DNA of 64,000 nucleotides from Streptomyces sp. Act143 (GTDB lineage Bacteria; Actinomycetota; Actinomycetes; Streptomycetales; Streptomycetaceae), in NCBI RefSeq assembly GCF_003143935.1, contig NZ_QFRX01000001.1, positions 2,661,697 to 2,725,696 on the forward strand, read 5' to 3'. This document shows positions 36,801 through 43,466 of this stretch, one piece after another; position 1 is the first letter of the stretch; each line of letters starts with the position of its first letter. Both the position numbers and the translations under genes were made by a program. The notes below the pieces were generated by a model. It searched no databases. It saw nothing but the letters and a program-made list of their open reading frames with translations, and was not told the DNA's origin.

Positions 36801-36918
36801 GTTCCTGGAAGAAGCTCACGCTCTCGGCGTGCTGCGCCGCAGCGGCTCCGTGTACCAGTTCCGCCACGCCGCGTTGCAGGAGGTGCTGGCCGACCGGGCG
36901 AGGTGGGGAAACCGGTAG
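33814..36918 (+). CDS. ParA-like ATPase / TIR-SEFIR-like / NACHT / membrane fusion protein
   Basis: A 1034-residue multidomain protein. Residues 1-310 are a ParA/MinD-type ATPase with the deviant Walker motif KGGTGRT (12-18) and WDLEAPG, like the N-terminus of FxsT proteins. About 340-470 is a TIR/SEFIR-like domain (VFITYAYDSPDHFEAV at 343). About 570-760 is a NACHT NTPase, with Walker A GAAGSGKTT (576-584, Lys582), LLDGLDEL (657-664) and a sensor-like VLTSRTGEY. Four helices lie at about 850-868, 874-892, 928-948 and 950-970, and a winged-helix-like end has YQFRHAALQ (1014-1022). It starts at TTG 33814, overlapping the fxsC stop. It is probably a membrane-tethered STAND signalling or defence ATPase. 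Codon use is slightly less extreme (CTA, TTG) in the NACHT part. Confidence 0.85.
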   Translation: MRARIVTFYSYKGGTGRTMALANAAWIMACRGKRVLVVDWDLEAPGLHRYFHPFLPDSELLSSPGIMDLVWEFATAATDPATPDEPDWHEPLAAIQPYAMSVEHDFREPGSIDLVPAGRQDHLYSTLVSTFDWNNFYERLGGGGFIEALKRSMREHYDYVLIDSRTGLSDTAGICTVQLPDILVNCFTLSSQAIDGAEAVAASVHRQRAGNQLRMFPVPMRVENGEADRLDQGRRYARARFGRYLSHVPDPERYWGAVEVPYQPSYAYEEILATVRDEPLRPASLLAASERLVSYLTDGEVTQVSPMDEPERQEILRQFIRTVPQEPSSARAARDRERPGRRVFITYAYDSPDHFEAVRELWFLLRGHGIDARLDLPPGQRQEDWPRWQREQLLGAELVLPVSSPGYRSLPDTEATQLQDVYYAYPDRFLPVTLPDGPPDGLPGFLVPPPRRAEPAELTAAGVAPVAALINRRTAPRKPLVVTAGAEESSRRPTYLEPELVRAVETLADAVRRNLFKELRRRRLDDRHPLPLRWSLSRSTVSRSDPGRMSTSSGDLLSDPRGLFDSVPDGRLVLIGAAGSGKTTAAYQLAGALLEKRTPSERFPVPVMLPLASWNPQGRTLTDWIRDRVQADHPSLSVELGPGTLERLVRGGWVLPLLDGLDELPAQSRAVAIDALNHSPESMFVLTSRTGEYEAVIRQDGRPLRGASVLELDPLRTADVFHYLMQELLPGDNRWDAVFRVLSTQPYHPLAEVLSAPFMLRMAAEVYREPGTNPEELLRFTDGEHIQRRLLDGFIPATYRHSDPTVTSPEKATRWLAFMAGHMDRLQTRDFVWWELHRVYGSLGLRFRLGCVALVLTGPLLGLGLTLQGGARVFYLALTGAFVALVVLATARSPQPRRLALPLPRRSRRTTDAVSARQSLRLDRRSALLPPVLVGLATMAAFAATGSVNPFALILAFLTTAVPASALMLRGRASPRYAVTVGSLAFAGRVPVRLLRFLEEAHALGVLRRSGSVYQFRHAALQEVLADRARWGNR

Positions 36919-36921
36919 GGC

Positions 36922-37659
36922 TCAGGACCGGCTCTCGGCCTCAGCCGTGGGGAACCCGGGCGTCCGCAGCACCCGGCGCTCCGCGTCCACCGCGAACACC
37001 TCGACGCCCGGCAGGGAGGCCGCCCAGTCCACGCCTTCCGGGCCCATCGCGAACGCCGCCGTGGCCACCGAGTCGGCCTCCGTCAGGGAGGGGGCCACCA
37101 CCGTCATGCTCAGCAGTCCCGTCGCCGGAAGCCCGGTACGCCCGTCGATGATGTGGTCGCCTCGCTCGTAGCGGGCGGAGGTCGCGACCGCGCCGTCCGT
37201 CAGGTCCAGGACCGTGCACAGCTTGTCGGCCTGTTCGGGGTGGCGTACGCCCACCCGCCAGGGGCCGCCGGCGGCGGCCACGTCGCCGCCGGCGTTCAGC
37301 ACGAAGCGCCGCGCGCCCGCCGCCCTCAGCAGGTCCGCCGCCCGCTGCACGGACCAGCCCTTCACCACCGCGCAGGGGTCGAGGCCGCGTCCGGGGAGGC
37401 GGACGTCGAACGCGCCGCCGGTCGCGGCCCGGTAGTGCTCGCACAGGTCGAGCACCAGCCGCAGGTCCGCGCTCACGTCGGCCTCCGCCGGCTCGCCCCG
37501 GCCGAGCCGGGAGACCTCGCTGTCCGGCTTGAACGGGCTGAAGCGGGCGTCGACCTCGCGCAGCCACGCGAAGACGGCGTCCCCGGCCTCCGCGAAGTCG
37601 CCCTCGTCGTCGACGCGCAACGACACCGGGAAGCCCATGACGTGTTCGACCCTGTGCAT
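36922..37659 (-). CDS. apbE: FAD:protein FMN transferase (ApbE)
   Basis: A 245-residue ApbE. MGFPVSLRV opens the domain, FSPFKPDSEVSRLGRGE follows, then DPCAVVKGWSVQRAADLLR, LNAGGDVAAAG and the C-terminal DHIIDGRTGLPA. The metal- and FAD-binding residues are in place. ApbE transfers FMN from FAD onto a Thr of exported FMN-binding domains. The target is almost certainly the next gene upstream, whose product carries two such sites. There is no lipoprotein signal, so the enzyme may act in the cytoplasm or be secreted in a complex. Confidence 0.93.
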   Translation of the reverse strand: MHRVEHVMGFPVSLRVDDEGDFAEAGDAVFAWLREVDARFSPFKPDSEVSRLGRGEPAEADVSADLRLVLDLCEHYRAATGGAFDVRLPGRGLDPCAVVKGWSVQRAADLLRAAGARRFVLNAGGDVAAAGGPWRVGVRHPEQADKLCTVLDLTDGAVATSARYERGDHIIDGRTGLPATGLLSMTVVAPSLTEADSVATAAFAMGPEGVDWAASLPGVEVFAVDAERRVLRTPGFPTAEAESRS

Positions 37660-37661
37660 GA

Positions 37662-38378
37662 TCAGCCCTTCGCGTCGATCGCGGCCTGGAGGGACTCCTT
37701 GTAGGCCTCGCTCGTGATCGTCGCACCCGACACCGTGTCGATGTCCGCGCTCTGCGCCTGCAACGTCTCCGCGACCAGCTTGGGCACCGCCGCCGTCGTC
37801 TGCGGATGGTTCGGCTGCTGGAGCATCTTCACCGCGGTGATCTTCTCGCCCTCGAAGGTCACCTGGACCTGGACGGGGCCCTTCTCGGTGGTCAGCGCCG
37901 AGCCGTCGACGGTCCGGGACGCGGACGCCGGGGAGGCCGAGGCCGACGCCGCGGACTTCGCCTGCTCGTCGATCGCGGCCTGGAGGGACTCCTTGTAGGC
38001 CTCGCTCGTGATCGTCGCACCCGACACCGTGTCGATGTCCGCGCTCTGCGCCTGCAACGTCTCCGCGACCAGCTTGGGCACCGCCGCCGTCGTCTGCGGA
38101 TGGTTCGGCTGCTGGAGCATCTTCACCGCGGTGATCTTCTCGCCCTGGAAGGTCACCTGGACCTCCACCGGCCCCTTCTCCGTGTTGACCAAGGTGCCCT
38201 TGACGACCGTGCCGGTCGCCGCACCGCCGGACGAGGAGGACGACGCGGAGGGGGCCGGGGCGGCTTCCGTGGTGGACGTTCCGCCGCCGAGGGACGGCTC
38301 GTAGCGCCAGACCGGGACCAGGCCCGCGATGCTGAGGACGACTACAGGTATGGCTCGCTTCACGATCTCTTTCCTCAT
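37662..38378 (-). CDS. Exported protein with two near-identical FMN-binding domains
   Basis: A 238-residue protein: a signal or anchor (RAIPVVVLSIAGLVPVW), a Ser/Ala-rich linker, then two FMN-binding domains joined by another Ser/Ala linker. Each domain has EKGPV[EQ]VQVTF, the helix SLQAAID at its end and the flavinylation site DTVSGAT, whose Thr accepts FMN from ApbE. The two copies are almost identical in DNA as well as protein. It should shuttle electrons outside the membrane from the upstream reductase. The ATG at 38378 overlaps the reductase stop (ATGA). Confidence 0.93.
   Translation of the reverse strand: MRKEIVKRAIPVVVLSIAGLVPVWRYEPSLGGGTSTTEAAPAPSASSSSSGGAATGTVVKGTLVNTEKGPVEVQVTFQGEKITAVKMLQQPNHPQTTAAVPKLVAETLQAQSADIDTVSGATITSEAYKESLQAAIDEQAKSAASASASPASASRTVDGSALTTEKGPVQVQVTFEGEKITAVKMLQQPNHPQTTAAVPKLVAETLQAQSADIDTVSGATITSEAYKESLQAAIDAKG
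37675..38164. repeat. Internal 294-bp-spaced direct duplication in the FMN-binding gene
   Basis: Bases 37675-37852 and 37969-38146 are identical over 178 bp. After one mismatch the match continues to about 37870 and 38164. The two copies sit 294 bp apart in frame. Such identity at third codon positions indicates recent duplication or gene conversion. Confidence 0.92.
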
Positions 38379-39715
38379 CCCGCCAGGCTGAAGCGCTCGA
38401 AGTGGGTCTGCGCCTTGGGCACGTCCAGCGCGCGCAGGCTGCCCAGCACCGCGTTCATCATGGGGGGCGGCCCGCACAGGAAGACGTCCCGGTCGGCGAT
38501 GTCGGGGACCATGCGCAGCAGTTCGGCGGGGGCCAGCTTGTCGGGGTGGACCGGGCCGGTCACCAGGTGCAGTTCGGCGCCCTTGGCGTGGGCGAGCTCG
38601 CGCAGCTCGTCGTAGAGGACGGCGTCGCGGTCGGTGGCGACGCGGTAGATGACGACCGCGTGGCCGTGGAGCTCTTCGAGGAGCGCGCGGATGGGGGTGA
38701 CGCCGACGCCGCCGGCGATCAGGACCGACTCCGGGCGGGTGCGGTGCAGCGCGGTGAAGGCGCCGTAGGGGCCCTCGGCGAAGACGCGGGTGCCGGGCTT
38801 GACGTGGCGCAGGGCGGCGCTGCCGGCGCCGGCGGCCTTCGCGGTGAGCCGCAGGGTGCGGCCGTCGGGGGCCGCCGACAGGGAGAAGGGGTTCGCCTGC
38901 CACCAGCGGTCCTTGGTCAGGAACCGCCACAGGAAGAACTGGCCGGCGCGGGCGGGCAGCTTGTCCAGGTCGCGGCCGGTGATGTAGATCGAGACGACGG
39001 TGGCGGACTCGGGGACGACCGCCTCCACGCGGAACTGGTGGCGCAGGTTGCGCCAGAGCGGCAGCACCGCCCGGCCCAGGACGACCGCGCCGAGAGCGAC
39101 GGTCCACACGCCGTACCAGTACGTCTTCGCGACGGTCGACGAGGTGAACGTCGTACCGGCCGCGACCTGGTGGGTGATGGCGAGGACCACGGCGACGTAG
39201 GTGTAGAAGTGGATGAAGTGCCAGGTCTCGTAGGCCAGTCGGCGCCGGGCCCAGCGGCCCGAGACGGCGCCGACCACGATGATGATGCCCAGCGCGACGA
39301 CCGCGCGGAGCACGCCCTCGGTGGTCTCGGCGAGGTCGACGACGGTGCCGACGGGGCCGACGTCGGTGCCCTCGGCGTAGCCGAAGGCGATGAAGACGGC
39401 GTGCGCGAGGAGCGTCCACAGGATGCCGAAGCCGGTCCAGCGGTGCCAGGAGGTCAGCCGGTCCATGCCGATCCGGCGGTCGAGCCAGGGCAGCCGGGCC
39501 ACCAGCAGCAGCTGGAAGGCCATGAGGAGGGCGCCGTAGAGGCCGAAGAGGCGGCCCAGCACGACGAGCGCGTTGGAGGCGAACCCGGCCTGGGCGAAGA
39601 AGACGGCCACGACCACCACGTTCGCGGCGAGTACGGCGTACAGGCCCGTGCGGGCCACCACTTTGGGCCGTATCGCCGTGGTGGGGGTCACGGGTGGCGC
39701 TTTGACGGTCGTCAC
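38375..39715 (-). CDS. Ferric-reductase-like transmembrane flavoprotein
   Basis: A 446-residue membrane oxidoreductase. About six helices with His residues suited to haem binding (SWHRWTGFGI, LLAHAVFIAF, TWHFIHFYTYVA) form the ferric-reductase domain. A cytoplasmic FAD-binding part (NPFSLSAAPDG), an NAD(P) part (IAGGVGVTPIRALLEE) and CGPPPMMNAVLGSL complete a FNR module. It should take electrons from cytoplasmic NAD(P)H through haem to the FMN-binding partner outside. GTG 39715 has AAGGAG upstream; ATG 39796 is an alternative. It heads a three-gene operon. Confidence 0.92.
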   Translation of the reverse strand: MTTVKAPPVTPTTAIRPKVVARTGLYAVLAANVVVVAVFFAQAGFASNALVVLGRLFGLYGALLMAFQLLLVARLPWLDRRIGMDRLTSWHRWTGFGILWTLLAHAVFIAFGYAEGTDVGPVGTVVDLAETTEGVLRAVVALGIIIVVGAVSGRWARRRLAYETWHFIHFYTYVAVVLAITHQVAAGTTFTSSTVAKTYWYGVWTVALGAVVLGRAVLPLWRNLRHQFRVEAVVPESATVVSIYITGRDLDKLPARAGQFFLWRFLTKDRWWQANPFSLSAAPDGRTLRLTAKAAGAGSAALRHVKPGTRVFAEGPYGAFTALHRTRPESVLIAGGVGVTPIRALLEELHGHAVVIYRVATDRDAVLYDELRELAHAKGAELHLVTGPVHPDKLAPAELLRMVPDIADRDVFLCGPPPMMNAVLGSLRALDVPKAQTHFERFSLAG

Positions 39716-39866
39716 GGAACGGAGCTCCTTGATCGGTGCCGGGGTAATCGAGCTTCGCTTGAGCGACCTGTCGATTTGCTGTCGTACAACTTTCAAGTGG
39801 TTATCGATGTGGCCCCGCGGAGGATACGGCTCTGGTCTGCGGGGCCGCGTGCCGCACTATGAGCAG

Positions 39867-40559
39867 GTGGAAAAAGTACGACTCCTCGTCGTGGACGACG
39901 ACCCGCCGATCGCCGACCTCGTGGCGACCGTCGCCCGCTACGAGGGCTGGGAGGCGGTCACCGCGAACTCCGGCGAGGAGGCGCTGAGCCGTGCCGCCGA
40001 GTTCCACCCGGACATCGTGGTGCTCGACCTGATGCTGCCCGACGTCGACGGCTTCGGGGTGCTGGAGCGGCTGCGGCGCTCGGGGACGATGGTGCCGGTG
40101 GTCTTCCTCACCGCCCGGGACGCGGTCGCCGACCGGGTCGCGGGGCTGACCCGGGGCGGGGACGACTACCTGGTCAAGCCGTTCGCCGTGGAGGAGCTGA
40201 TGGCCCGGCTGCGGACGGTGCTGCGGCGCGCCGCCGGCCCCGGCTTCCAGCGCTCGGTGCTGCGGGTCGCGGACCTGACGATGGACGAGGACACCCGGGA
40301 GGTGCGGCGCGGCGGCAAGCTGCTCACGCTCACCCCCACCGAGTACGAGGTGCTGCGCTACCTCATGCGCAAGTCGCCGACCGTGCTCACCAAGGCGCAG
40401 ATCCTCGACCACGTCTGGGAGTACGGCTTCGGGGGCCGTTCGAACGTCGTCGAGCTGGTCGTCAGCCGGCTGCGCCGCAAGCTCGACGACACGGGTGACG
40501 ACCCGCTGATCCAGACCGTGCGGGGCTTCGGGTACGTCATCCGGCAGGCCGCGGAGTGA
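39867..40559 (+). CDS. OmpR/PhoB-family response regulator
   Basis: A 230-residue regulator. The receiver domain (1-120) has the acidic pair DDDPP, the phospho-Asp in VVLDLML, Thr in FLTARD and Lys in YLVKPF. The winged-helix DNA-binding domain follows (TPTEYEVLRYLM, VVSRLRRKLDD, RGFGYVIR). I chose GTG 39867; GTG 39849 would add six residues, and ribosome sites are weak for both. Its stop overlaps the kinase start. It is divergent from the electron-transfer operon, which it may control. Confidence 0.94.
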   Translation: MEKVRLLVVDDDPPIADLVATVARYEGWEAVTANSGEEALSRAAEFHPDIVVLDLMLPDVDGFGVLERLRRSGTMVPVVFLTARDAVADRVAGLTRGGDDYLVKPFAVEELMARLRTVLRRAAGPGFQRSVLRVADLTMDEDTREVRRGGKLLTLTPTEYEVLRYLMRKSPTVLTKAQILDHVWEYGFGGRSNVVELVVSRLRRKLDDTGDDPLIQTVRGFGYVIRQAAE

Positions 40560-42007
40560 TCCGGCGGCTGCGCTCGGCGTACCGGCGGATGCGGCTCGGG
40601 ACCCGGCTCGCGCTGGGGCTGGGGGCGCTGGCGCTGGTGGTGTTCGGCGTCGTGGGCACGGCTCTGACGACGTACATGCGCGACTACCTGTCGGCCCAGC
40701 TCAACGAACAGCTCTCGCTCGCCCAGGTCGCCCAGTCCAAGAGCATCGCGGAGTCCGGCAGCCTGGCCGGCAAGAAGTACTACCGCTGGTACTACGCGGT
40801 GTACGACGTGCAGGACGGCACCCCGGTGCTGCGCACCCCGGAGGACCCCACCGACCTGCCGAAGGACGTCGACGAGTTCACGGCCGTCGCCGAGGCCAAG
40901 GCCGCCGCGGACACGGACGTGACCCGCACCGAGCACCTGGCGGGCGCGGGCGAGTACCGGCTGCGCGCCTGCGAGGTCGAGCCCGGCGTGATCCTGGTCA
41001 GCGCGGCGCCCATGGACGACATCGACGACACCGTGGGGCAGCTGATCACGGTCCAGGTGGTGGCGTTCGGTCTCGCGCTGCTGGCCCTCGTCCTGGTCGG
41101 GCGCAAGGTGCTGCGCCGCGGGCTGAAGCCGCTCAGCGACATGGCGTCCACCGCGCACGGCATCGCCTCGCACGACCTGACCGAGTCGGCGGCCCGGCTG
41201 CCGCTGCGCGCGGACCGCAAGGGCGGCGGCCCGGAGGTCGAGGAGCTGCGGACCGCGTTCAACTCGATGCTGGAGCACATCGACCGCTCGCTGGCGGTGC
41301 GCTCGGAGGCGGAGCAGCGGCTGCGCCGTTTCGTCGCGGACGCCTCGCACGAGCTGCGCACACCGTTGATGTCGGTACGGGGTTACGCGGACCTCTTCCA
41401 GTACGCCGCCGCCAACGCCCCCGGGGAACGGGACAAGCACCTGGCCCGGCTGCGGGCGGAGGCGGCCCGGATGGGCGTCCTGCTGGACGACCTGCTGCTG
41501 CTCGCCCGCCTGGACGCGGCGGAGGTGGAGACCCCGCTGCGCCCGGCCGACACGGATCTGGTGACGTTGGTCCGGGACGCGGCGGACGCGTTCCGCGCGG
41601 CGCACCCGGACCGGCCGCTGACGGTGCCGGACGGTCCGGGGTCGGTGGCGCTGCGGGTGGACCCGCACCGCGTCCGGCAGGTCCTGGACAACCTCCTCAC
41701 CAATGCGGCCGTGCACACCCCGGCCGGTACCCCGGTGTGCGTGACGGTGTCCGTCGCCGGCGGGCGGGCGCTGGTCGAGGTGGCGGACTCCGGCCCGGGC
41801 ATCCCGGCCGCCGACCGGGAACGGGTCTTCGACCGCTTCTACCGCGTCGACAAGGCCCGCAGCCGGGACCGCGGCGGCAGCGGCCTCGGCCTCGCCGTGG
41901 CCCGCTCACTGGTACGGGCGCACGGCGGGACGGTGGAGGTGCGCAGCGAGCCGGGGCGCACGGTGTTCACGGTGACGCTGCCGCTGGGCGGGGCGGCGGC
42001 GGACTGA
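40556..42007 (+). CDS. Membrane sensor histidine kinase
   Basis: A 483-residue kinase. A helix at about 17-42, an extracytoplasmic sensor of about 115 residues, a second helix at about 162-182 and a HAMP domain come first. Then come the H-box DASHELRTPL and N-box LDNLLTNAAVHTP, with G-boxes DSGPGIP and GGSGLGLAVA. All catalytic motifs are present. The GTG start overlaps the regulator stop (GTGA), so the pair is coupled. The stimulus is unknown; redox or metal state would suit the neighbouring flavoproteins. Confidence 0.94.
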   Translation: MIRRLRSAYRRMRLGTRLALGLGALALVVFGVVGTALTTYMRDYLSAQLNEQLSLAQVAQSKSIAESGSLAGKKYYRWYYAVYDVQDGTPVLRTPEDPTDLPKDVDEFTAVAEAKAAADTDVTRTEHLAGAGEYRLRACEVEPGVILVSAAPMDDIDDTVGQLITVQVVAFGLALLALVLVGRKVLRRGLKPLSDMASTAHGIASHDLTESAARLPLRADRKGGGPEVEELRTAFNSMLEHIDRSLAVRSEAEQRLRRFVADASHELRTPLMSVRGYADLFQYAAANAPGERDKHLARLRAEAARMGVLLDDLLLLARLDAAEVETPLRPADTDLVTLVRDAADAFRAAHPDRPLTVPDGPGSVALRVDPHRVRQVLDNLLTNAAVHTPAGTPVCVTVSVAGGRALVEVADSGPGIPAADRERVFDRFYRVDKARSRDRGGSGLGLAVARSLVRAHGGTVEVRSEPGRTVFTVTLPLGGAAAD

Positions 42008-42093
42008 GCGCGGGGGACCGCCGACGGGTCGGGGCCGAGCCCGGCGGACCGAGCCGCCAGGCCCCGGAGGCGGCCTTCACCCCCGCGCGGACG

Positions 42094-43173
42094 TCATCCG
42101 CGGGGCGGCGCTCCGCAGCTGCGCCGCACGACGAGCTCGACGGGAATCATCGGCTCGTCCCCCGCGCCGGCCACGGCGTCGGTCCGTCCGTCGATCCGGT
42201 CGAGCAGCAGCCGCAGCAACCGGGTGCCGATCTCGGCGAAGTCGGTCCGCACGGTCGTCAGCGGGGGCAGGAAGTGGGCGGCCTCGGGGATGTCGTCGTA
42301 GCCGACGACGCTGATGTCGTCGGGGACCCGGCGGCCCGCCTCGTGCAGGGCGTGCAGCAGGCCGAGGGCCATCTGGTCGTTGGAGGCGAACACCGCGGTG
42401 ACGTCCGGGCGTCGGGCCAGTTCCCGGCCCAGTTCGTACCCGGAGTCCGCGCTCCAGTCGCCGACGAGCGGCTCGTGGATCTCGGCACCGGCCGCCTTCA
42501 GGGTGTCCTGCCAGCTGGCCACCCGCTGGTCGGCGGAGCTCCAGCCGGCGGGCCCCGCGATGTGCCGCACGGTGGCGTGCCCGAGCCGCAGCAGATGTTC
42601 GGTGGCCTGCCGGGCGCCGCCGCGGGAGTCGGCGGTGGCGAGCGGGGTGCCGCCCCGGATCTCGTTCTCCATGACCACCAGCGGCGTACCGAGGCGGGTG
42701 TCGGCCAGGGCCTGCCCGACCCGGTGCTGCGGGGCGATGGCGATGACCCCGTCCGCCCCCTCGGCGGACAGCCGCTGCACGGCCTCGGCGACGGTGGCGT
42801 GGTCGGCGGTGTCGTCGAGGGCGATGGAGCTGAGCAGGTAACCGGCCTTCTGGGCGGCGGTGTTGATGGCGGTGAGGATGCTGGCGGGCCCGTAGCGGGC
42901 GGCGTCGAAGGAGATCACCCCGACCATCCGGGTCCGCCCGCTGGCCAGCGACCGGGCACTGGCGCTGGGCCGGTACCCCAGCACCCGCATCGCCTCCCGC
43001 ACGGCTTCCCGGGTCTCGTCCCGGACAGCGGGGTGATCGTTGAGCACCCGGGAAACGGTCTGCTTGGACACCCCGGCCATCCGAGCGACGTCAGCCATGA
43101 CGGGCCGGGCCCCCGCGAAGTTGCGACGACTGCGGCCTCTGGGGGCGGGGGAGTCGGCGGGGCGAGGGCTCAT
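42094..43173 (-). CDS. LacI-family transcriptional repressor
   Basis: A 359-residue regulator. An N-terminal extension rich in Arg/Pro precedes the helix-turn-helix (MADVARMAGVSKQTVSRVLNDH) and the hinge helix RPSASARSLASGR. The sugar-binding domain of the LacI/GalR type follows. ATG 43173 is the start. It lies downstream of the GH35-MFS operon on the same strand, separated by a CTCAC repeat array. It probably binds the 16-bp palindrome at 48732-48747 and is released by a galactoside. Confidence 0.93.
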   Translation of the reverse strand: MSPRPADSPAPRGRSRRNFAGARPVMADVARMAGVSKQTVSRVLNDHPAVRDETREAVREAMRVLGYRPSASARSLASGRTRMVGVISFDAARYGPASILTAINTAAQKAGYLLSSIALDDTADHATVAEAVQRLSAEGADGVIAIAPQHRVGQALADTRLGTPLVVMENEIRGGTPLATADSRGGARQATEHLLRLGHATVRHIAGPAGWSSADQRVASWQDTLKAAGAEIHEPLVGDWSADSGYELGRELARRPDVTAVFASNDQMALGLLHALHEAGRRVPDDISVVGYDDIPEAAHFLPPLTTVRTDFAEIGTRLLRLLLDRIDGRTDAVAGAGDEPMIPVELVVRRSCGAPPRG

Positions 43174-43288
43174 CGGAGGTTTCTTCCTCAGCGGAGGGGT
43201 CGGAATCGCCCCCAGCATACGGCCGGGCATCGCCGCTGAAGGGGCGCGGGGAACTGCGCGACCAGCCACGACGCGGCCGCACCCGACA

Positions 43289-43466
43289 CTCACCCCGCCT
43301 CACCCCGCCTCACCTCACCCCGCCCCGCCTCACCCTCACCTCACCCCACCTCACCTCACCTCACCCCGCCCCGCCTCACCCTCACCTCACCCCGCCTCAC
43401 CTCACCCCGCCCCGCCCCGCCTCACCCTCACCTCACCCCGCCTCACCTCACCCCGCCTCACCTCAC
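43289..43466. repeat. CTCAC/CCCCGC low-complexity tandem array
   Basis: About 178 bp made only of CCTCA, CCCTCA and CCCCGC words on the plus strand. A higher-order unit of about 45-50 bp (CCCCGCCTCACCCTCACCTC and more) recurs three times. The array runs into the 3' end of the GH35 gene and supplies its stop codon. On the mRNA strand it reads GGTGAGG, so it also repeats a Shine-Dalgarno-like GGTGAGG. The flanking 43174-43288 shows no gene. Confidence 0.85.

Noticed and set aside
43289..43466. CRISPR array
   Set aside because: No regular repeat-spacer pattern and no unique spacers; it is simple-sequence repetition.
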